A stretch of 64,000 nt of DNA, taken from contig NZ_JAUNKD010000003.1 of NCBI RefSeq assembly GCF_030532915.1, positions 60,483 through 124,482 of the forward strand, in the 5' to 3' direction. Below are positions 26,438 through 34,727 of the stretch, one piece after another (position 1 is the first letter of the stretch; each line of letters starts with the position of its first letter). Below the pieces are notes generated by a model, which was not told where the DNA came from, ran no database searches, and saw only the letters and a program-made list of their open reading frames with translations. Source of the stretch: Capnocytophaga sp. (GTDB lineage Bacteria; Bacteroidota; Bacteroidia; Flavobacteriales; Flavobacteriaceae). The position numbers and the translations under genes were made by a program.

Positions 26438-26959
26438 TTAATTCTCGTCTTCCGGTATATTTATTCTGTTTTGTATTTTTAAAGTATATCCTGTTTCATC
26501 AAAAAACTGCTCTGCACGTTTTTGGTTTTTCACATTTGGCTTTGGATATTTTTTATTAGCAATATAAGCCATTTTTGTATTAAACTGTTTTGCTTTGTTT
26601 TGCTGCTCAAAAAGGCGTATTGTTTCTTTTAATTGTTCTGTTGCCTCGTCTTTCCATTTTCGACTCTCTTTGCCTCTTCTTACTTTTAATTCCACAAAGA
26701 TAATAGTTTTATTGAAAAAAAGAAAGCCATCACATTTTTGGGCATCTTCCCCATCTTTTCTTTTTAACGGAATACAATTATCCACAGCTACAAAATGTAT
26801 TCCTTCTTCATAAAAATTAGTTACTACGGCTATCCATTTTTCTCCTTCATCTTCCTTAATATAAGCAGGTGAATGAGGTGGAGGTACATCATCACAAATG
26901 CCAAATTCTTTTTTTGAAGATACACTTTGGCAACCTGAATTGAAAAAATCTACTTGCAT
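26438..26959 (-). CDS. Putative PD-(D/E)xK nuclease-like protein, partner of ATPase
   Basis: A 173-residue soluble protein of unknown family. The centre reads CDGFLFFNKTIIFVELKVRR: Asp77, then Glu90-x-Lys92 with hydrophobic strands on either side, and Gln109 in a following helix (ATEQLKET). This is the layout of the PD-(D/E)xK nuclease core (D-[x]n-ExK-...-Q). No other nuclease or signal motif is seen. Its start overlaps the end of the ATPase gene by 10 bp, so the two are translationally coupled and probably act together. Nuclease activity is inference from the motif only; a non-catalytic role is possible. Confidence 0.6.
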   Translation of the reverse strand: MQVDFFNSGCQSVSSKKEFGICDDVPPPHSPAYIKEDEGEKWIAVVTNFYEEGIHFVAVDNCIPLKRKDGEDAQKCDGFLFFNKTIIFVELKVRRGKESRKWKDEATEQLKETIRLFEQQNKAKQFNTKMAYIANKKYPKPNVKNQKRAEQFFDETGYTLKIQNRINIPEDEN

Positions 26960-28197
26960 CGGCTTGCTTTTTGTTGAATATCTAAAAGTTCAGCAAAGTT
27001 GTCATTACTTTCAGCGAGCTTTTCGTTCAGAAAATCATCATCATCGGGGATTCCGTTGTAATCAGGCAATCTTGTTATGGTGCCATCTTTTTCATTAAAT
27101 TGATAGATTGCAACTTGCTTATTCTTGATACTTGCTTTTTCAGGAATAATTTTTTCAATTTCTTTTTTATCAAAAGAACCGGCATCATATAAATTTCCGG
27201 CTTTTACCAAAAGTCCTATATGGTTGATAAGATACGGGCTATGGGTGGTTATGATTAATTTGTTATGCTCATTATAATTGTTAAACGCAACCAAACTTTC
27301 CAACATTTTTTCTTGGGAAGAAGGGAACAGGTTTTGTTCCGGCTCTTCTACTATATTGATGAATGATGTTTTGTTAAAGCGGGAAGCCAAAGCTGAGATG
27401 GCAATTCTTCGCTGTTCTTCGGTTAAGTCTTCATTTTTATAGATATTTTGAATATCTTTTTGAAAACGCTCCCGTTCCTCAATGCTCATTATTTGAGATT
27501 GATAACTTTCTTTCTCCTGAATGCTTTTTGCTAAATATTCCGATACGATATAAAGCGGGACAACAGATTGAAAACCACTGGAAGCCTCCGATAAACGAAC
27601 TTTATAATCTCCTCCTTTTACGCTTAATATGTCATTTAATTTATCATATTGTAAATTTGTATCGTTTATAGGAAGTGAAATAAATCCTTTGATATTTTCT
27701 TTTGCCTTGTTAAACTCTGAAAGAAAGTCTTGTAACGAATCCGATGAGAGTTTTAACTCTTTTGTGTTTTTAACATAAGCAATAAAATTTCGTTCTGCCG
27801 GAACATACATTATCTGCGGAAGGGAGTATGATTGAGATGTTTTTGCATTTACTTCAAGCGCTCCTTTTTTAAATTGTATGTCAAAAGATTTTCCTTCATA
27901 TTCGATTTCGGATATGATTTCATTCTTTTCTTTAATCAGATAATTCTCTAAGCGATGGTAAGGAAGCAATATCTTTGTGAAACGATTCCTTTGGGTGAAG
28001 TATTTTATATTGTAATCTCCTCTATGTAATGCTTTTTCCAGCCAAGTAAAAGTAGAAACTAATTTAGCTACGGTACTTTTTCCACTACCCTGATTTCCGA
28101 TAAAAGCAGTTACCTTTTCGATGTCTATCCAGCTATCATTATCCCGATAACCTTCCTTTATTCCTCCAAAATGTTTAATACGTATTCTACTGCACAT
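26950..28197 (-). CDS. ABC/SMC-type ATPase (AAA15/OLD-like)
   Basis: A 415-residue ATPase with complete catalytic motifs: Walker A GNQGSGKST (34-42), ABC signature LSEASSGFQS (202-211), Walker B FINIVEEPEQNLFP (279-292, tandem Glu), and H-loop TTHSPY (317-322, His319). There is no Toprim domain after the ATPase, unlike full OLD nucleases; the last 90 residues are short and acidic (NGIPDDDDFLNEKL). This class is typical of phage-defence and DNA-processing modules. It is followed with overlap by the small PD-(D/E)xK-like gene. Upstream lies a 21-bp repeat array and cysD. Function inferred, not recognised as a named system. Confidence 0.85.
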   Translation of the reverse strand: MCSRIRIKHFGGIKEGYRDNDSWIDIEKVTAFIGNQGSGKSTVAKLVSTFTWLEKALHRGDYNIKYFTQRNRFTKILLPYHRLENYLIKEKNEIISEIEYEGKSFDIQFKKGALEVNAKTSQSYSLPQIMYVPAERNFIAYVKNTKELKLSSDSLQDFLSEFNKAKENIKGFISLPINDTNLQYDKLNDILSVKGGDYKVRLSEASSGFQSVVPLYIVSEYLAKSIQEKESYQSQIMSIEERERFQKDIQNIYKNEDLTEEQRRIAISALASRFNKTSFINIVEEPEQNLFPSSQEKMLESLVAFNNYNEHNKLIITTHSPYLINHIGLLVKAGNLYDAGSFDKKEIEKIIPEKASIKNKQVAIYQFNEKDGTITRLPDYNGIPDDDDFLNEKLAESNDNFAELLDIQQKASRCK

Positions 28198-28254
28198 AGT
28201 TATTGTTTTTTGGCTTGCTTTTGTCTTTAAAGAGGGTCTGTTTTACTAAAAGAC

Positions 28255-28423
28255 ACCTTCCTTTTTTGTTCGGGCAACTCCCTTTTTGCTTCGGGCAGGT
28301 GATTTTTTTAATTTTTTACCTGCCTTTTGTCTTCGGGCACCTGCCTTTTATCTTCGGGTAGATTGTATTTTTAAATTTTGTTCTTCCTTTTTATTGCGGG
28401 CAGATGCCTTTTGTTATCGGGTA
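28255..28423. repeat. 21-bp tandem array between cysD and the ATPase
   Basis: Six clear units (starts 28255, 28277, 28318, 28340, 28381, 28403) of the type CTGCCTTTTATCTTCGGG(C/T)A, in pairs separated by AT-rich degenerate units, so the pattern also repeats every 63 bp. The same family, in opposite orientation, occurs at 48230-48376. Upstream of it, 28198-28254 shows nothing recognisable. Confidence 0.85.
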
Positions 28424-28434
28424 GCTAATTTAAG

Positions 28435-28477
28435 GAAGAATTGATGTGTTTTTGACTCCAAAAATCATCAATTCTTC
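28435..28477. repeat. Hairpin after cysD
   Basis: 12-bp stem GAAGAATTGATG / CATCAATTCTTC, with a nested TTTTTG / CAAAAA stem and loop ACTC. On the minus strand it lies 20 bp after the cysD stop but has no T-run, so termination is uncertain. Confidence 0.6.
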
Positions 28478-28496
28478 TAAAATTGAATTTTTGTAG

Positions 28497-29390
28497 CTAA
28501 AAATACCCGTTTTTTTTGCGGTCTTCCATTGCGGCTTCCGAAATGCGGTCATCGATACGGGTTTCGCCACGCTCGCTGGTTCGGGTAGCCGTGATTTCGT
28601 TGATGATGTCGTCAATGTGATAGGCTTCAGACTCCACTGCTGCCGTACAGGTCATATCACCTACGGTTCGGTAGCGAACGTTCTTGGTCATAATCACATC
28701 ATTTTCATCAATTTGAATGTAAGGCGATACGGCGATTAACTGTCCGTTGTGGTCGATAACCTCTCTTTCATGGGAAAAGTACACACTTGGAAGCTCGATG
28801 TTTTCACGGCGGATATAATTCCACACGTCGAGTTCCGTCCAGTTGCTGATTGGGAAGACACGCACGTTTTCACCCTTGTGGATTTTGCCGTTGTAAGTAT
28901 GCCAAAGTTCGGGGCGTTGTAGCTTGGGGTCCCACCCGCCGAAATCATCACGAACGGAAAAAATCCGCTCTTTGGCACGGGCTTTTTCCTCGTCTCTTCT
29001 GGCTCCCCCGATACAGGCGTCGAATTCAAACTCTTCAATCGTGTCGAGTAACGTAAAGGATTGCAGGGCGTTACGACTGGCGAACTTGCCTTTGGGTTCG
29101 GTGAGCCCTTTGGCTTTGATGGTGTCTTCCACTTTGCGAACGATGAGCCGCTCGCCGAGGTGTTTTACCAAATTATCGCGGAAGTCCAAGGCTTCCTGAA
29201 AGTTATGTCCCGTATCGATATGCACGAGCGGAAACGGAAACTTGCACGGGCGAAACGCCTTTAATGCCAAGTGAACTAATACGATAGAGTCTTTCCCGCC
29301 GCTGAACAGCAATGCGGGTTTTTCAAACTGACCGCCCACTTCCCGAAATATATGTATGGCTTCCGCCTCTAATTGATCTAAATAATCCAT
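28497..29390 (-). CDS. cysD: Sulfate adenylyltransferase subunit 2
   Basis: Catalytic subunit of ATP sulfurylase (ATP + sulfate to APS + PPi), cytosolic, acting with CysN. 297 residues, normal length. PAPS-reductase-type fold with the PP-loop LLFSGGKDSIVLVHLALKAF (residues about 28-47), FPLVHIDTGHNF, GGARRDEEKARAKERIFS and the C-terminal RTSERGETRIDDR and KKNGYF ending characteristic of CysD. A TATTTTTG box lies about 130 bp upstream on the minus strand. In most genomes cysN follows directly; here it is 2.5 kb away. Confidence 0.96.
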   Translation of the reverse strand: MDYLDQLEAEAIHIFREVGGQFEKPALLFSGGKDSIVLVHLALKAFRPCKFPFPLVHIDTGHNFQEALDFRDNLVKHLGERLIVRKVEDTIKAKGLTEPKGKFASRNALQSFTLLDTIEEFEFDACIGGARRDEEKARAKERIFSVRDDFGGWDPKLQRPELWHTYNGKIHKGENVRVFPISNWTELDVWNYIRRENIELPSVYFSHEREVIDHNGQLIAVSPYIQIDENDVIMTKNVRYRTVGDMTCTAAVESEAYHIDDIINEITATRTSERGETRIDDRISEAAMEDRKKNGYF

Positions 29391-29520
29391 ATCTAAATGT
29401 TCAATGTTTTTATTGGTTTAAGGTTTTTATTTTCAATATTTAAAAATTACAATTCAATTCCGTTTTCTTTTAAAAAATCCTTTATTCTTTGAAAGGAAAT
29501 ACAAATCACGGAAATTCCCG

Positions 29521-29528
29521 CAAAAATA
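29521..29528 (-). promoter_or_regulatory. -7 box (TATTTTTG on minus strand) for cysD
   Basis: CAAAAATA on the + strand matches TAnnTTTG in reverse. No good -33 element. Confidence 0.45.
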
Positions 29529-29654
29529 GTGATTTTTTCCGAATTTCAGTAATTTATTGTGAGGAATGTAGCTTTTACGAGTGCCGATAACCGTTATTTT
29601 TGATTTTCCGGGACTTCAAGCAAAGCGTTTTCCGTAGTGTTTTAAGAAGCGTTT

Positions 29655-29786
29655 GTACGTCGTTTTGAAAATCAGCTGGCGTGCCGGTGAAAATTTCTTG
29701 ACGTGCGGAAGAAAATTTCCTGACGTCAAGAAATTTTTTTTCTGACGTCAAGAAAATTATTTTCTGACGTGCGTTTGTAAGTCGCT
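29655..29786. repeat. 22-bp tandem array with TGACGT(CA) core
   Basis: TGACGT at 29699, 29721, 29743 and 29765, exactly 22 bp apart; degenerate copies GTACGT at 29655 and TGGCGT at 29677 keep the period. Two units contain the palindrome TGACGTCA followed by AAGAAA. Two-unit copies of the same family occur at 31374, 32165, 32385 and 34540. Confidence 0.85.
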
Positions 29787-29873
29787 GAAAGTCAGTAGGG
29801 GATTTTTAGTGCCAAAAAACCGAAAAAAACGCACCTTTTCACGTGATATTTTTACCAAATCCATAAAAATGAT

Positions 29874-29881
29874 TATCTTTG
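29874..29881 (+). promoter_or_regulatory. -7 box (TATCTTTG) for purB
   Basis: Exact TAnnTTTG match, 24 bp before the purB ATG. No TTG at the -33 position. Confidence 0.6.
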
Positions 29882-29905
29882 TCCCTTACCAAAAATTACA
29901 GAACG

Positions 29906-31240
29906 ATGTTATTACAAGCCATTTCTCCTATTGATGGGCGTTACGCCGATAAAACGCAAGGTTTAGTTCCTTTTTTTTCGGAAGAAGCCCTTATAAAATA
30001 CCGTGTACAGGTTGAGGTTGAATATTTTATAGCGCTTTGCCAACTGCCATTGGCGCAACTGACCGACTTTCCGAGCGAAACCTTTGCCGAATTGCGCCGT
30101 CTGTACCAGAATTTTAGCTCGGCAGATGCGCAAAAAGTAAAACAGATTGAAAAAGTAACCAATCACGACGTAAAAGCCGTTGAGTACTTTATCAAAGAAG
30201 CCTTTGACCGTCTGGGATTGGCAAGCTATAAGGAATTTATTCACTTTGGGCTAACCTCGCAAGATATCAATAACACTGCCGTGCCGCTTTCAGTGAAGCA
30301 GGCAATGGAACAGGTGTACTATCCTGAATTGCAATTTATTATTGAAAAATTAAAGGAATTCACCCGAGCGTGGAAAGATATTCCGCTTTTGGCACGCACA
30401 CACGGGCAACCTGCTTCGCCTACGCGGTTGGGTAAAGAAATGGAGGTGTTTGTCAATCGATTGGAGCAGCAGCTTAGCTTCCTGAAAACTATTCCGTTTG
30501 CTGCAAAATTCGGAGGAGCTACCGGTAATTACAACGCCCATAAAGTTGCTTATCCGGCAACCGATTGGAAGGATTTCGGTACTCGTTTTGTTGAAACGAC
30601 TTTGGGCTTGCATCATTCGTTTCCGACCACACAAATTGAACATTATGACCATTTGGCGTCGCTTTTCGATGCGTTAAAACGTATTAACACCATATTAATA
30701 GATTTTAATCGCGACGTATGGACTTACATTTCAATGGATTACTTCAAGCAGAAAATCAAGGCAGGCGAGGTGGGGTCTTCGGCGATGCCACACAAGGTAA
30801 ACCCGATTGATTTTGAAAATTCGGAAGGAAATTTGGGTATTGCCAACGCGCTGTTTGAACATCTTTCAGCCAAGTTGCCCGTTTCGCGACTGCAACGCGA
30901 CCTGACCGACAGTACCGTGTTGCGAAATATCGGCGTGCCTTTCGGACATACCCTCATTGCCTTTGCTGCTACCTTAAAGGGAATGAATAAATTGCTTTTA
31001 AATGAAGAAAAAATACGTTACGATTTGCAACAGAATTGGGCAGTAGTTGCCGAAGCCGTGCAGACCATTCTTCGTCGTGAAGGCTATCCCAATCCGTATG
31101 AAGCGCTCAAAGGACTTACGCGCACCAACGAGCGTATCAATCAGCAAACTATTGCTTCGTTTATTGACACGCTTGCCGTTTCTGACGAAATTAAAAACGA
31201 GCTTAAAGCCATCACCCCCGAGAATTATACAGGTATTTAA
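29906..31240 (+). CDS. purB: Adenylosuccinate lyase
   Basis: Catalyses two fumarate-releasing steps of purine synthesis (SAICAR to AICAR, and adenylosuccinate to AMP), cytosolic homotetramer. 444 residues from MLLQAISPIDGRYADK; a TTG at 29879 would extend it across the -7 box and is rejected. Fumarase/aspartase superfamily hallmarks: HFGLTSQDINNTAVP, ARTHGQPASPT and the signature SSAMPHKVNP (residues 291-300). It belongs to the E. coli-like long form. Downstream is a hairpin of the dispersed repeat family instead of a simple terminator. Confidence 0.96.
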   Translation: MLLQAISPIDGRYADKTQGLVPFFSEEALIKYRVQVEVEYFIALCQLPLAQLTDFPSETFAELRRLYQNFSSADAQKVKQIEKVTNHDVKAVEYFIKEAFDRLGLASYKEFIHFGLTSQDINNTAVPLSVKQAMEQVYYPELQFIIEKLKEFTRAWKDIPLLARTHGQPASPTRLGKEMEVFVNRLEQQLSFLKTIPFAAKFGGATGNYNAHKVAYPATDWKDFGTRFVETTLGLHHSFPTTQIEHYDHLASLFDALKRINTILIDFNRDVWTYISMDYFKQKIKAGEVGSSAMPHKVNPIDFENSEGNLGIANALFEHLSAKLPVSRLQRDLTDSTVLRNIGVPFGHTLIAFAATLKGMNKLLLNEEKIRYDLQQNWAVVAEAVQTILRREGYPNPYEALKGLTRTNERINQQTIASFIDTLAVSDEIKNELKAITPENYTGI

Positions 31241-31560
31241 TACGTTTTGATAAAAAATATTTCGCCCCTACGATTACCCCGTATTTCGTAGGGGCGAATT
31301 GCAATTCGCCCTTAGCTTATAAATAATTTCGGTATCCATCAGTAGGGGCAAATTACTATTTCCCCAAAAATGGATGTCAATAATTTTTCTTCCGTACGTC
31401 AAGAAAAATTGAACTATGCAGAAAAATCGTTGGCAAAGTTCTGAAACTTTGCCAAAGGGAAGGGTATGGGTGAAACATTTTTCGCCCCTACGGTTGTTTT
31501 GATTTTGGTTGTAAAATATAATGAAAAACGCAGTGTAAATCACAAATAAATGTTAAAGTT
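31241..31560. repeat. Dispersed composite intergenic repeat, copy 1
   Basis: No gene. Starts with a perfect 12-bp inverted repeat TTCGCCCCTACG (31261-31272) / CGTAGGGGCGAA (31287-31298), then the palindrome GGGGCGAATTGCAATTCGCC, a two-unit 22-bp ACGTCA repeat (31374, 31396), and TTGGCAAAGTT / AACTTTGCCAA (31430-31455). It recurs at 32075-32480 and 34380-34660. Confidence 0.8.
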
Positions 31561-31591
31561 TTTGATGTTTGGCGTAAAGGTTGTACCTTTG
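31561..31591 (+). promoter_or_regulatory. HU gene promoter: TTTG and TACCTTTG
   Basis: TTTG at 31561-31564 and TACCTTTG at 31584-31591, spacer 19 bp, near-ideal. The leader would be about 50 nt. Confidence 0.75.
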
Positions 31592-31647
31592 GTAACGAAA
31601 AGTTTTCTTTTCAAGTTTGATTAATAACACGCTAAATACGTATTGAT

Positions 31648-32019
31648 ATGAAATATCATTTGGTACAAAAGGCAAATCCACAAGACAGAACCAAAAAGAA
31701 GTGGTATGCCAATGCGATTATCGCAGCGAAAGTAGGGCAAAAAGACATCGCCAAGACGATTGCTTCAAAATCGTCACTTACGGCGGGCGACATTGCCAAT
31801 GTGATCCAAAATTTATTGGAGGAACTTCCGAAGGAGCTAGCCAAAGGCAACAGCGTAAAGTTAGGTGAATTTGGAACATTTCGTATCTCTATCAGCAGTG
31901 AAGGTGTGGAGAACGAAAAGGACTTCAACACTTCGATGATTAAAGACGTGCGTATTATTTTTACGCCCGGTCAGGAAATTAAAAAAGCCATTGAAGATGT
32001 TTCTTTTGAAAGAGCGTAA
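31648..32019 (+). CDS. HU-family DNA-binding protein
   Basis: A 123-residue nucleoid-type protein of the Bacteroidota HU-like subfamily (longer than the 90-residue classical HU). Visible: KWYANAIIAAKVGQKDIAK, the helical dimer region SLTAGDIANVIQNLLEELP, the beta-saddle GNSVKLGEFGTFRISIS and FTPGQEIKKAIEDVSF at the end. It should bind and bend DNA as a dimer; whether it binds the 21/22-bp arrays in this genome is speculation. It has a strong promoter and a terminator. Confidence 0.88.
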   Translation: MKYHLVQKANPQDRTKKKWYANAIIAAKVGQKDIAKTIASKSSLTAGDIANVIQNLLEELPKELAKGNSVKLGEFGTFRISISSEGVENEKDFNTSMIKDVRIIFTPGQEIKKAIEDVSFERA

Positions 32020-32036
32020 TTTTTAACTAATTAAGT

Positions 32037-32070
32037 AACGGCTATACGTAAAAGTATAGCCGTTTTTTTG
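32037..32070 (+). terminator. Terminator of HU gene
   Basis: AACGGCTATAC / GTATAGCCGTT with loop GTAAAA, followed by a T-run. Confidence 0.92.
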
Positions 32071-32074
32071 TTTT

Positions 32075-32480
32075 TTTCGTAGGGGCGAATTGCAATTCGC
32101 CCTTACCTTGTAAATGGTTACGGTATCCATCAGTAGGGGTAAATTACCATTTACCCAAAAACGTACGTCAGTAATTTTTCTCCTGCACGTCAAGAAAAAT
32201 TGAAATGTGTTGAAAGACCTTTGGCAAAGTTCTGAAACTTTGCCAAAGGGAAGGTGCGGGCGAAAAATATTTCGCCCTTATGGTCGTCCCGCATTTCGTA
32301 GGGGGCGAATTGCAATTCACCCTTACCTTGTAAATAATTTCAGTATCTATCAGTAGAGGCAAATTACTATTTGCCCAAATGCGTACGTCAATAATTTTTT
32401 TTCTATACGTCAAGAAAAATTGAAATGTATTGAAAGACCTTTGGCAAAGTCCTAAGATTTTGCCAAAGGGGTAGGGGAGT
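32075..32480. repeat. Dispersed composite repeat, copies 2 and 3 in tandem
   Basis: Two tandem copies about 218 bp apart (GGGGCGAATTGCAATTC at about 32082 and 32300). Each contains the ACGTCA 22-bp pair (32165/32187 and 32385/32407) and a TTGGCAAAGTT-type hairpin (32221-32250 and 32441-32470). Minus-strand open frames here (32168-32693) are products of the repeat. 32481-32555 shows nothing. Confidence 0.8.
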
Positions 32481-32555
32481 GTACGCATTTTTGAGCGTTA
32501 TTTTATGAACGAAAAAATGGTAAATCGTAGAAAAATGTTCTTTTGTGTGTCTTTT

Positions 32556-32587
32556 TTTGATGCGGAATAAAAAATAGTTGTATATTG
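32556..32587 (+). promoter_or_regulatory. Candidate rocD promoter
   Basis: TTTG at 32556-32559 and TATATTG at 32581-32587, spacer 21 bp. The -7 box is one base short of consensus. Confidence 0.4.
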
Positions 32588-32632
32588 CAGGACTTTTTAA
32601 CTTATTCGATATTTCAAAAAAAATAATAACGT

Positions 32633-33874
32633 ATGACAACAGAACATTTATCATCACGGCAGGCGATGGCACTGGAAGACCATCACGGCGCACATAATTA
32701 TCATCCGCTTCCGGTAGTGCTCAGCAAAGGCGAGGGCGTTTATGTTTGGGATTTGGAAGGTAAGCAATATTTTGATTTTTTATCGGCTTATTCGGCTGTA
32801 AACCAAGGGCATTGTCACCCGCGTATTGTTGGTGCAATGACCCGTCAGGCACAAACCTTAACGCTAACCTCGCGGGCTTTTTACAATGACAAGTTGGGTG
32901 TGTATGAAAAATACGTAACCGAATATTTCGGGTTTGACAAGGTGTTACCGATGAACACAGGTGCCGAAGCGGTGGAGACGGCTATTAAAATTTGCCGAAA
33001 ATGGGCTTACGAACGAAAAGGACTGCCCGAGAGCCAAGCCATTATCGTGGTTTGCGACCAGAATTTCCACGGGCGAACCACAACGGTAGTATCATTTTCA
33101 TCGGACAAAAACGCACGGAAAAATTTTGGTCCGTACACGCCCGGTTTTGCGTCTATTCCGTATAATGATTTGCCGGCGCTTGAACGATTTTTAGATGTCA
33201 ACCCGAATGTTGCGGGCTTTTTGGTGGAACCCATTCAGGGTGAGGCGGGCGTATATGTTCCGTCGGAAGGATTTTTAAGCGGCGCCAAAGCCCTTTGTGA
33301 AAAGCACAATGTGTTGTTTATTGCCGATGAGGTACAAACCGGTGTGGCACGTACCGGAAAACGTCTTGCCGTTGACCACGAGAATGTTAAGCCCGATATA
33401 TTGGTGTTGGGTAAAGCACTCAGCGGAGGGGCGTATCCCGTTAGCGCCGTGCTTGCCGATGACGAGGTAATGCACGTAATCAAACCCGGACAACACGGAA
33501 GCACCTTTGGCGGAAATCCGGTGGCGGCAGCCGTGGCTATTGAAGCCTTGCAGGTGGTAAAAGATGAGAACTTGGCTGAAAATGCCCAAAAAATGGGAGA
33601 GATTTTCCGAAGTGAACTCGGGGCGTACATTCAGGATTCAAACGTAGCTTCACTCGTGCGCGGTAAGGGCTTGCTTAATGCCGTAGTGATTAATGACACC
33701 GAAGAGAGCGAAACGGCTTGGAACATTTGTCTTCGTTTGCGTGACAAGGGGCTTTTGGCGAAACCTACGCACGGGAACATTATCCGTTTTGCACCGCCGC
33801 TTATCATCACCGAGGTGCAATTGCGTGAGTGTATTGACATCATCATCAGTACCTTAAAAGAGTTCGAGCAATAA
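32633..33874 (+). CDS. rocD: Ornithine--oxo-acid aminotransferase
   Basis: PLP enzyme converting ornithine + 2-oxo acid to glutamate-5-semialdehyde + amino acid; links arginine/ornithine and proline metabolism. 413 residues, class III aminotransferase. Typical segments: [69 protein letters not shown] and the Schiff-base Lys in [15 protein letters not shown] (about residue 261), then [11 protein letters not shown]. The TGEAVE-type and YSAVNQGH motifs separate ornithine from acetylornithine aminotransferases. DUF5362 follows after 18 bp. Confidence 0.95.
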   Translation: MTTEHLSSRQAMALEDHHGAHNYHPLPVVLSKGEGVYVWDLEGKQYFDFLSAYSAVNQGHCHPRIVGAMTRQAQTLTLTSRAFYNDKLGVYEKYVTEYFGFDKVLPMNTGAEAVETAIKICRKWAYERKGLPESQAIIVVCDQNFHGRTTTVVSFSSDKNARKNFGPYTPGFASIPYNDLPALERFLDVNPNVAGFLVEPIQGEAGVYVPSEGFLSGAKALCEKHNVLFIADEVQTGVARTGKRLAVDHENVKPDILVLGKALSGGAYPVSAVLADDEVMHVIKPGQHGSTFGGNPVAAAVAIEALQVVKDENLAENAQKMGEIFRSELGAYIQDSNVASLVRGKGLLNAVVINDTEESETAWNICLRLRDKGLLAKPTHGNIIRFAPPLIITEVQLRECIDIIISTLKEFEQ

Positions 33875-33892
33875 TTTATAAATACGGATACG

Positions 33893-34339
33893 ATGGAAAA
33901 TCAACTGTTGAACAAACCGGTCGAACCTCAGTTGGAAGTTACGCCGTTTATCAAATCGGAACTCAAAAGCCTTGCGCTATGGGCAAAATTCTTGGCGATT
34001 TTAGGTTTTGTTAGTGTCGGAATGATGCTTTTGGGAGGACTTGCACTTATTTTTATAGGTAGTATGTTCAGCCACTTAACGCAAATGCCAATGGGTGTTC
34101 TTGCAGGGGTTTACTTGGTAATGGCCGTGATTTATTTTTTTCCGATGTGGTTTCTTTATAAATTCGCTATTAATATGGGAAGAGCCGTAGGGCGCAACGA
34201 ACAACTTGCTTTCACTACGTCGGTTAGTAGTCTTAAAGCACATTACAAATTTGTGGGGATTATGGCTATTGTGATGCTGTCACTTTATTTGGTTGCTTTT
34301 ATGATGACGGGTGTTATGTCAGCTCTTGCTGCGTCTTAA
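33893..34339 (+). CDS. DUF5362 membrane protein
   Basis: A 148-residue protein with a soluble N-terminus and three hydrophobic segments (FLAILGFVSVGMMLLGGLAL, GVLAGVYLVMAVIYFFPMWF, IMAIVMLSLYLVAFMMTGVM). The layout and the FLYKFAINMGRAVGRNEQ segment between helices 2 and 3 match the Bacteroidota DUF5362 family. It lies 18 bp after rocD on the same strand and is likely cotranscribed, with no known functional link. Function unknown. Confidence 0.75.
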   Translation: MENQLLNKPVEPQLEVTPFIKSELKSLALWAKFLAILGFVSVGMMLLGGLALIFIGSMFSHLTQMPMGVLAGVYLVMAVIYFFPMWFLYKFAINMGRAVGRNEQLAFTTSVSSLKAHYKFVGIMAIVMLSLYLVAFMMTGVMSALAAS

Positions 34340-34379
34340 TACACTTTACCATTTGTTGTAATAACATCAAAAAGAATTG

Positions 34380-34660
34380 AAATAAACTAAAAAACCTTTG
34401 GCAGAGCTCTAAAACTTTGCCAAAGGGATAGGCGTGAACGAAAAATATTTCGCCCAAACGATTGCCCCGCATTCCGTAGAGGTGAATTGCGATTTGCTCT
34501 TACCTTGTAAATGGTTGCGGTATTCGTCGGTAAAAACGCACGTTAATAATTTTTCTTTTGTACGTCAAGAAAAATTGAAACGACCCAAAAAACCTTTGGC
34601 AAAGTCTTAAAACTTTGCCAAAGGGATAGGTGCAGGCGAAACGTTTTTCGCCTTTGTTTG
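34380..34660. repeat. Dispersed composite repeat, copies 4 and 5 (degenerate)
   Basis: Two TTGGCAAAG-type hairpins (34396-34427 and 34596-34623), a diverged GCGAATTGC-type palindrome, and an ACGTTA/ACGTCA pair at 34540/34562, again 22 bp apart. 34340-34379 is plain AT-rich sequence. Confidence 0.75.
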
Positions 34661-34675
34661 GAAAAGAACCAACGC

Positions 34676-34706
34676 AAAAAACGCGCTGCCAAGCAGCGCG
34701 TTTTTA
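34676..34706. terminator. Terminator with GC-rich stem
   Basis: ACGCGCTGC-CAA-GCAGCGCGT flanked by A5 and T5. It serves the minus-strand barrel gene ending at 34728 and can work in both directions. Confidence 0.92.
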
Positions 34707-34727
34707 TATATAATAAAGGAGTGAGTT

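Larger units (their letters stand above)
29391..29905. other. Divergent gap cysD/purB with promoters and 22-bp array
   Basis: 515 bases without a gene. It contains a cysD -7 box, a 22-bp TGACGT array and a purB -7 box, each listed separately. The cysD leader (29391-29515) would be about 120 nt long; no known riboswitch was recognised in it. Confidence 0.6.

Noticed and set aside
26950..28197. OLD-family nuclease
   Set aside because: The ATPase motifs fit, but there is no C-terminal Toprim domain; the protein is too short.
28255..28423. CRISPR array
   Set aside because: Units are contiguous 21-22 bp without unique spacers, and no cas gene is in the window. The same holds for the other arrays.
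29391..29515. A known sulfur-related riboswitch in the cysD leader
   Set aside because: The long leader invited a check, but no SAM-type or other familiar aptamer features could be recognised.
31274..31543. A minus-strand frame of about 89 residues
   Set aside because: It lies entirely inside the dispersed composite repeat and shares its sequence with other copies.
32168..32693. Two overlapping minus-strand frames
   Set aside because: They are composed of tandem composite repeats and run into the rocD start region.
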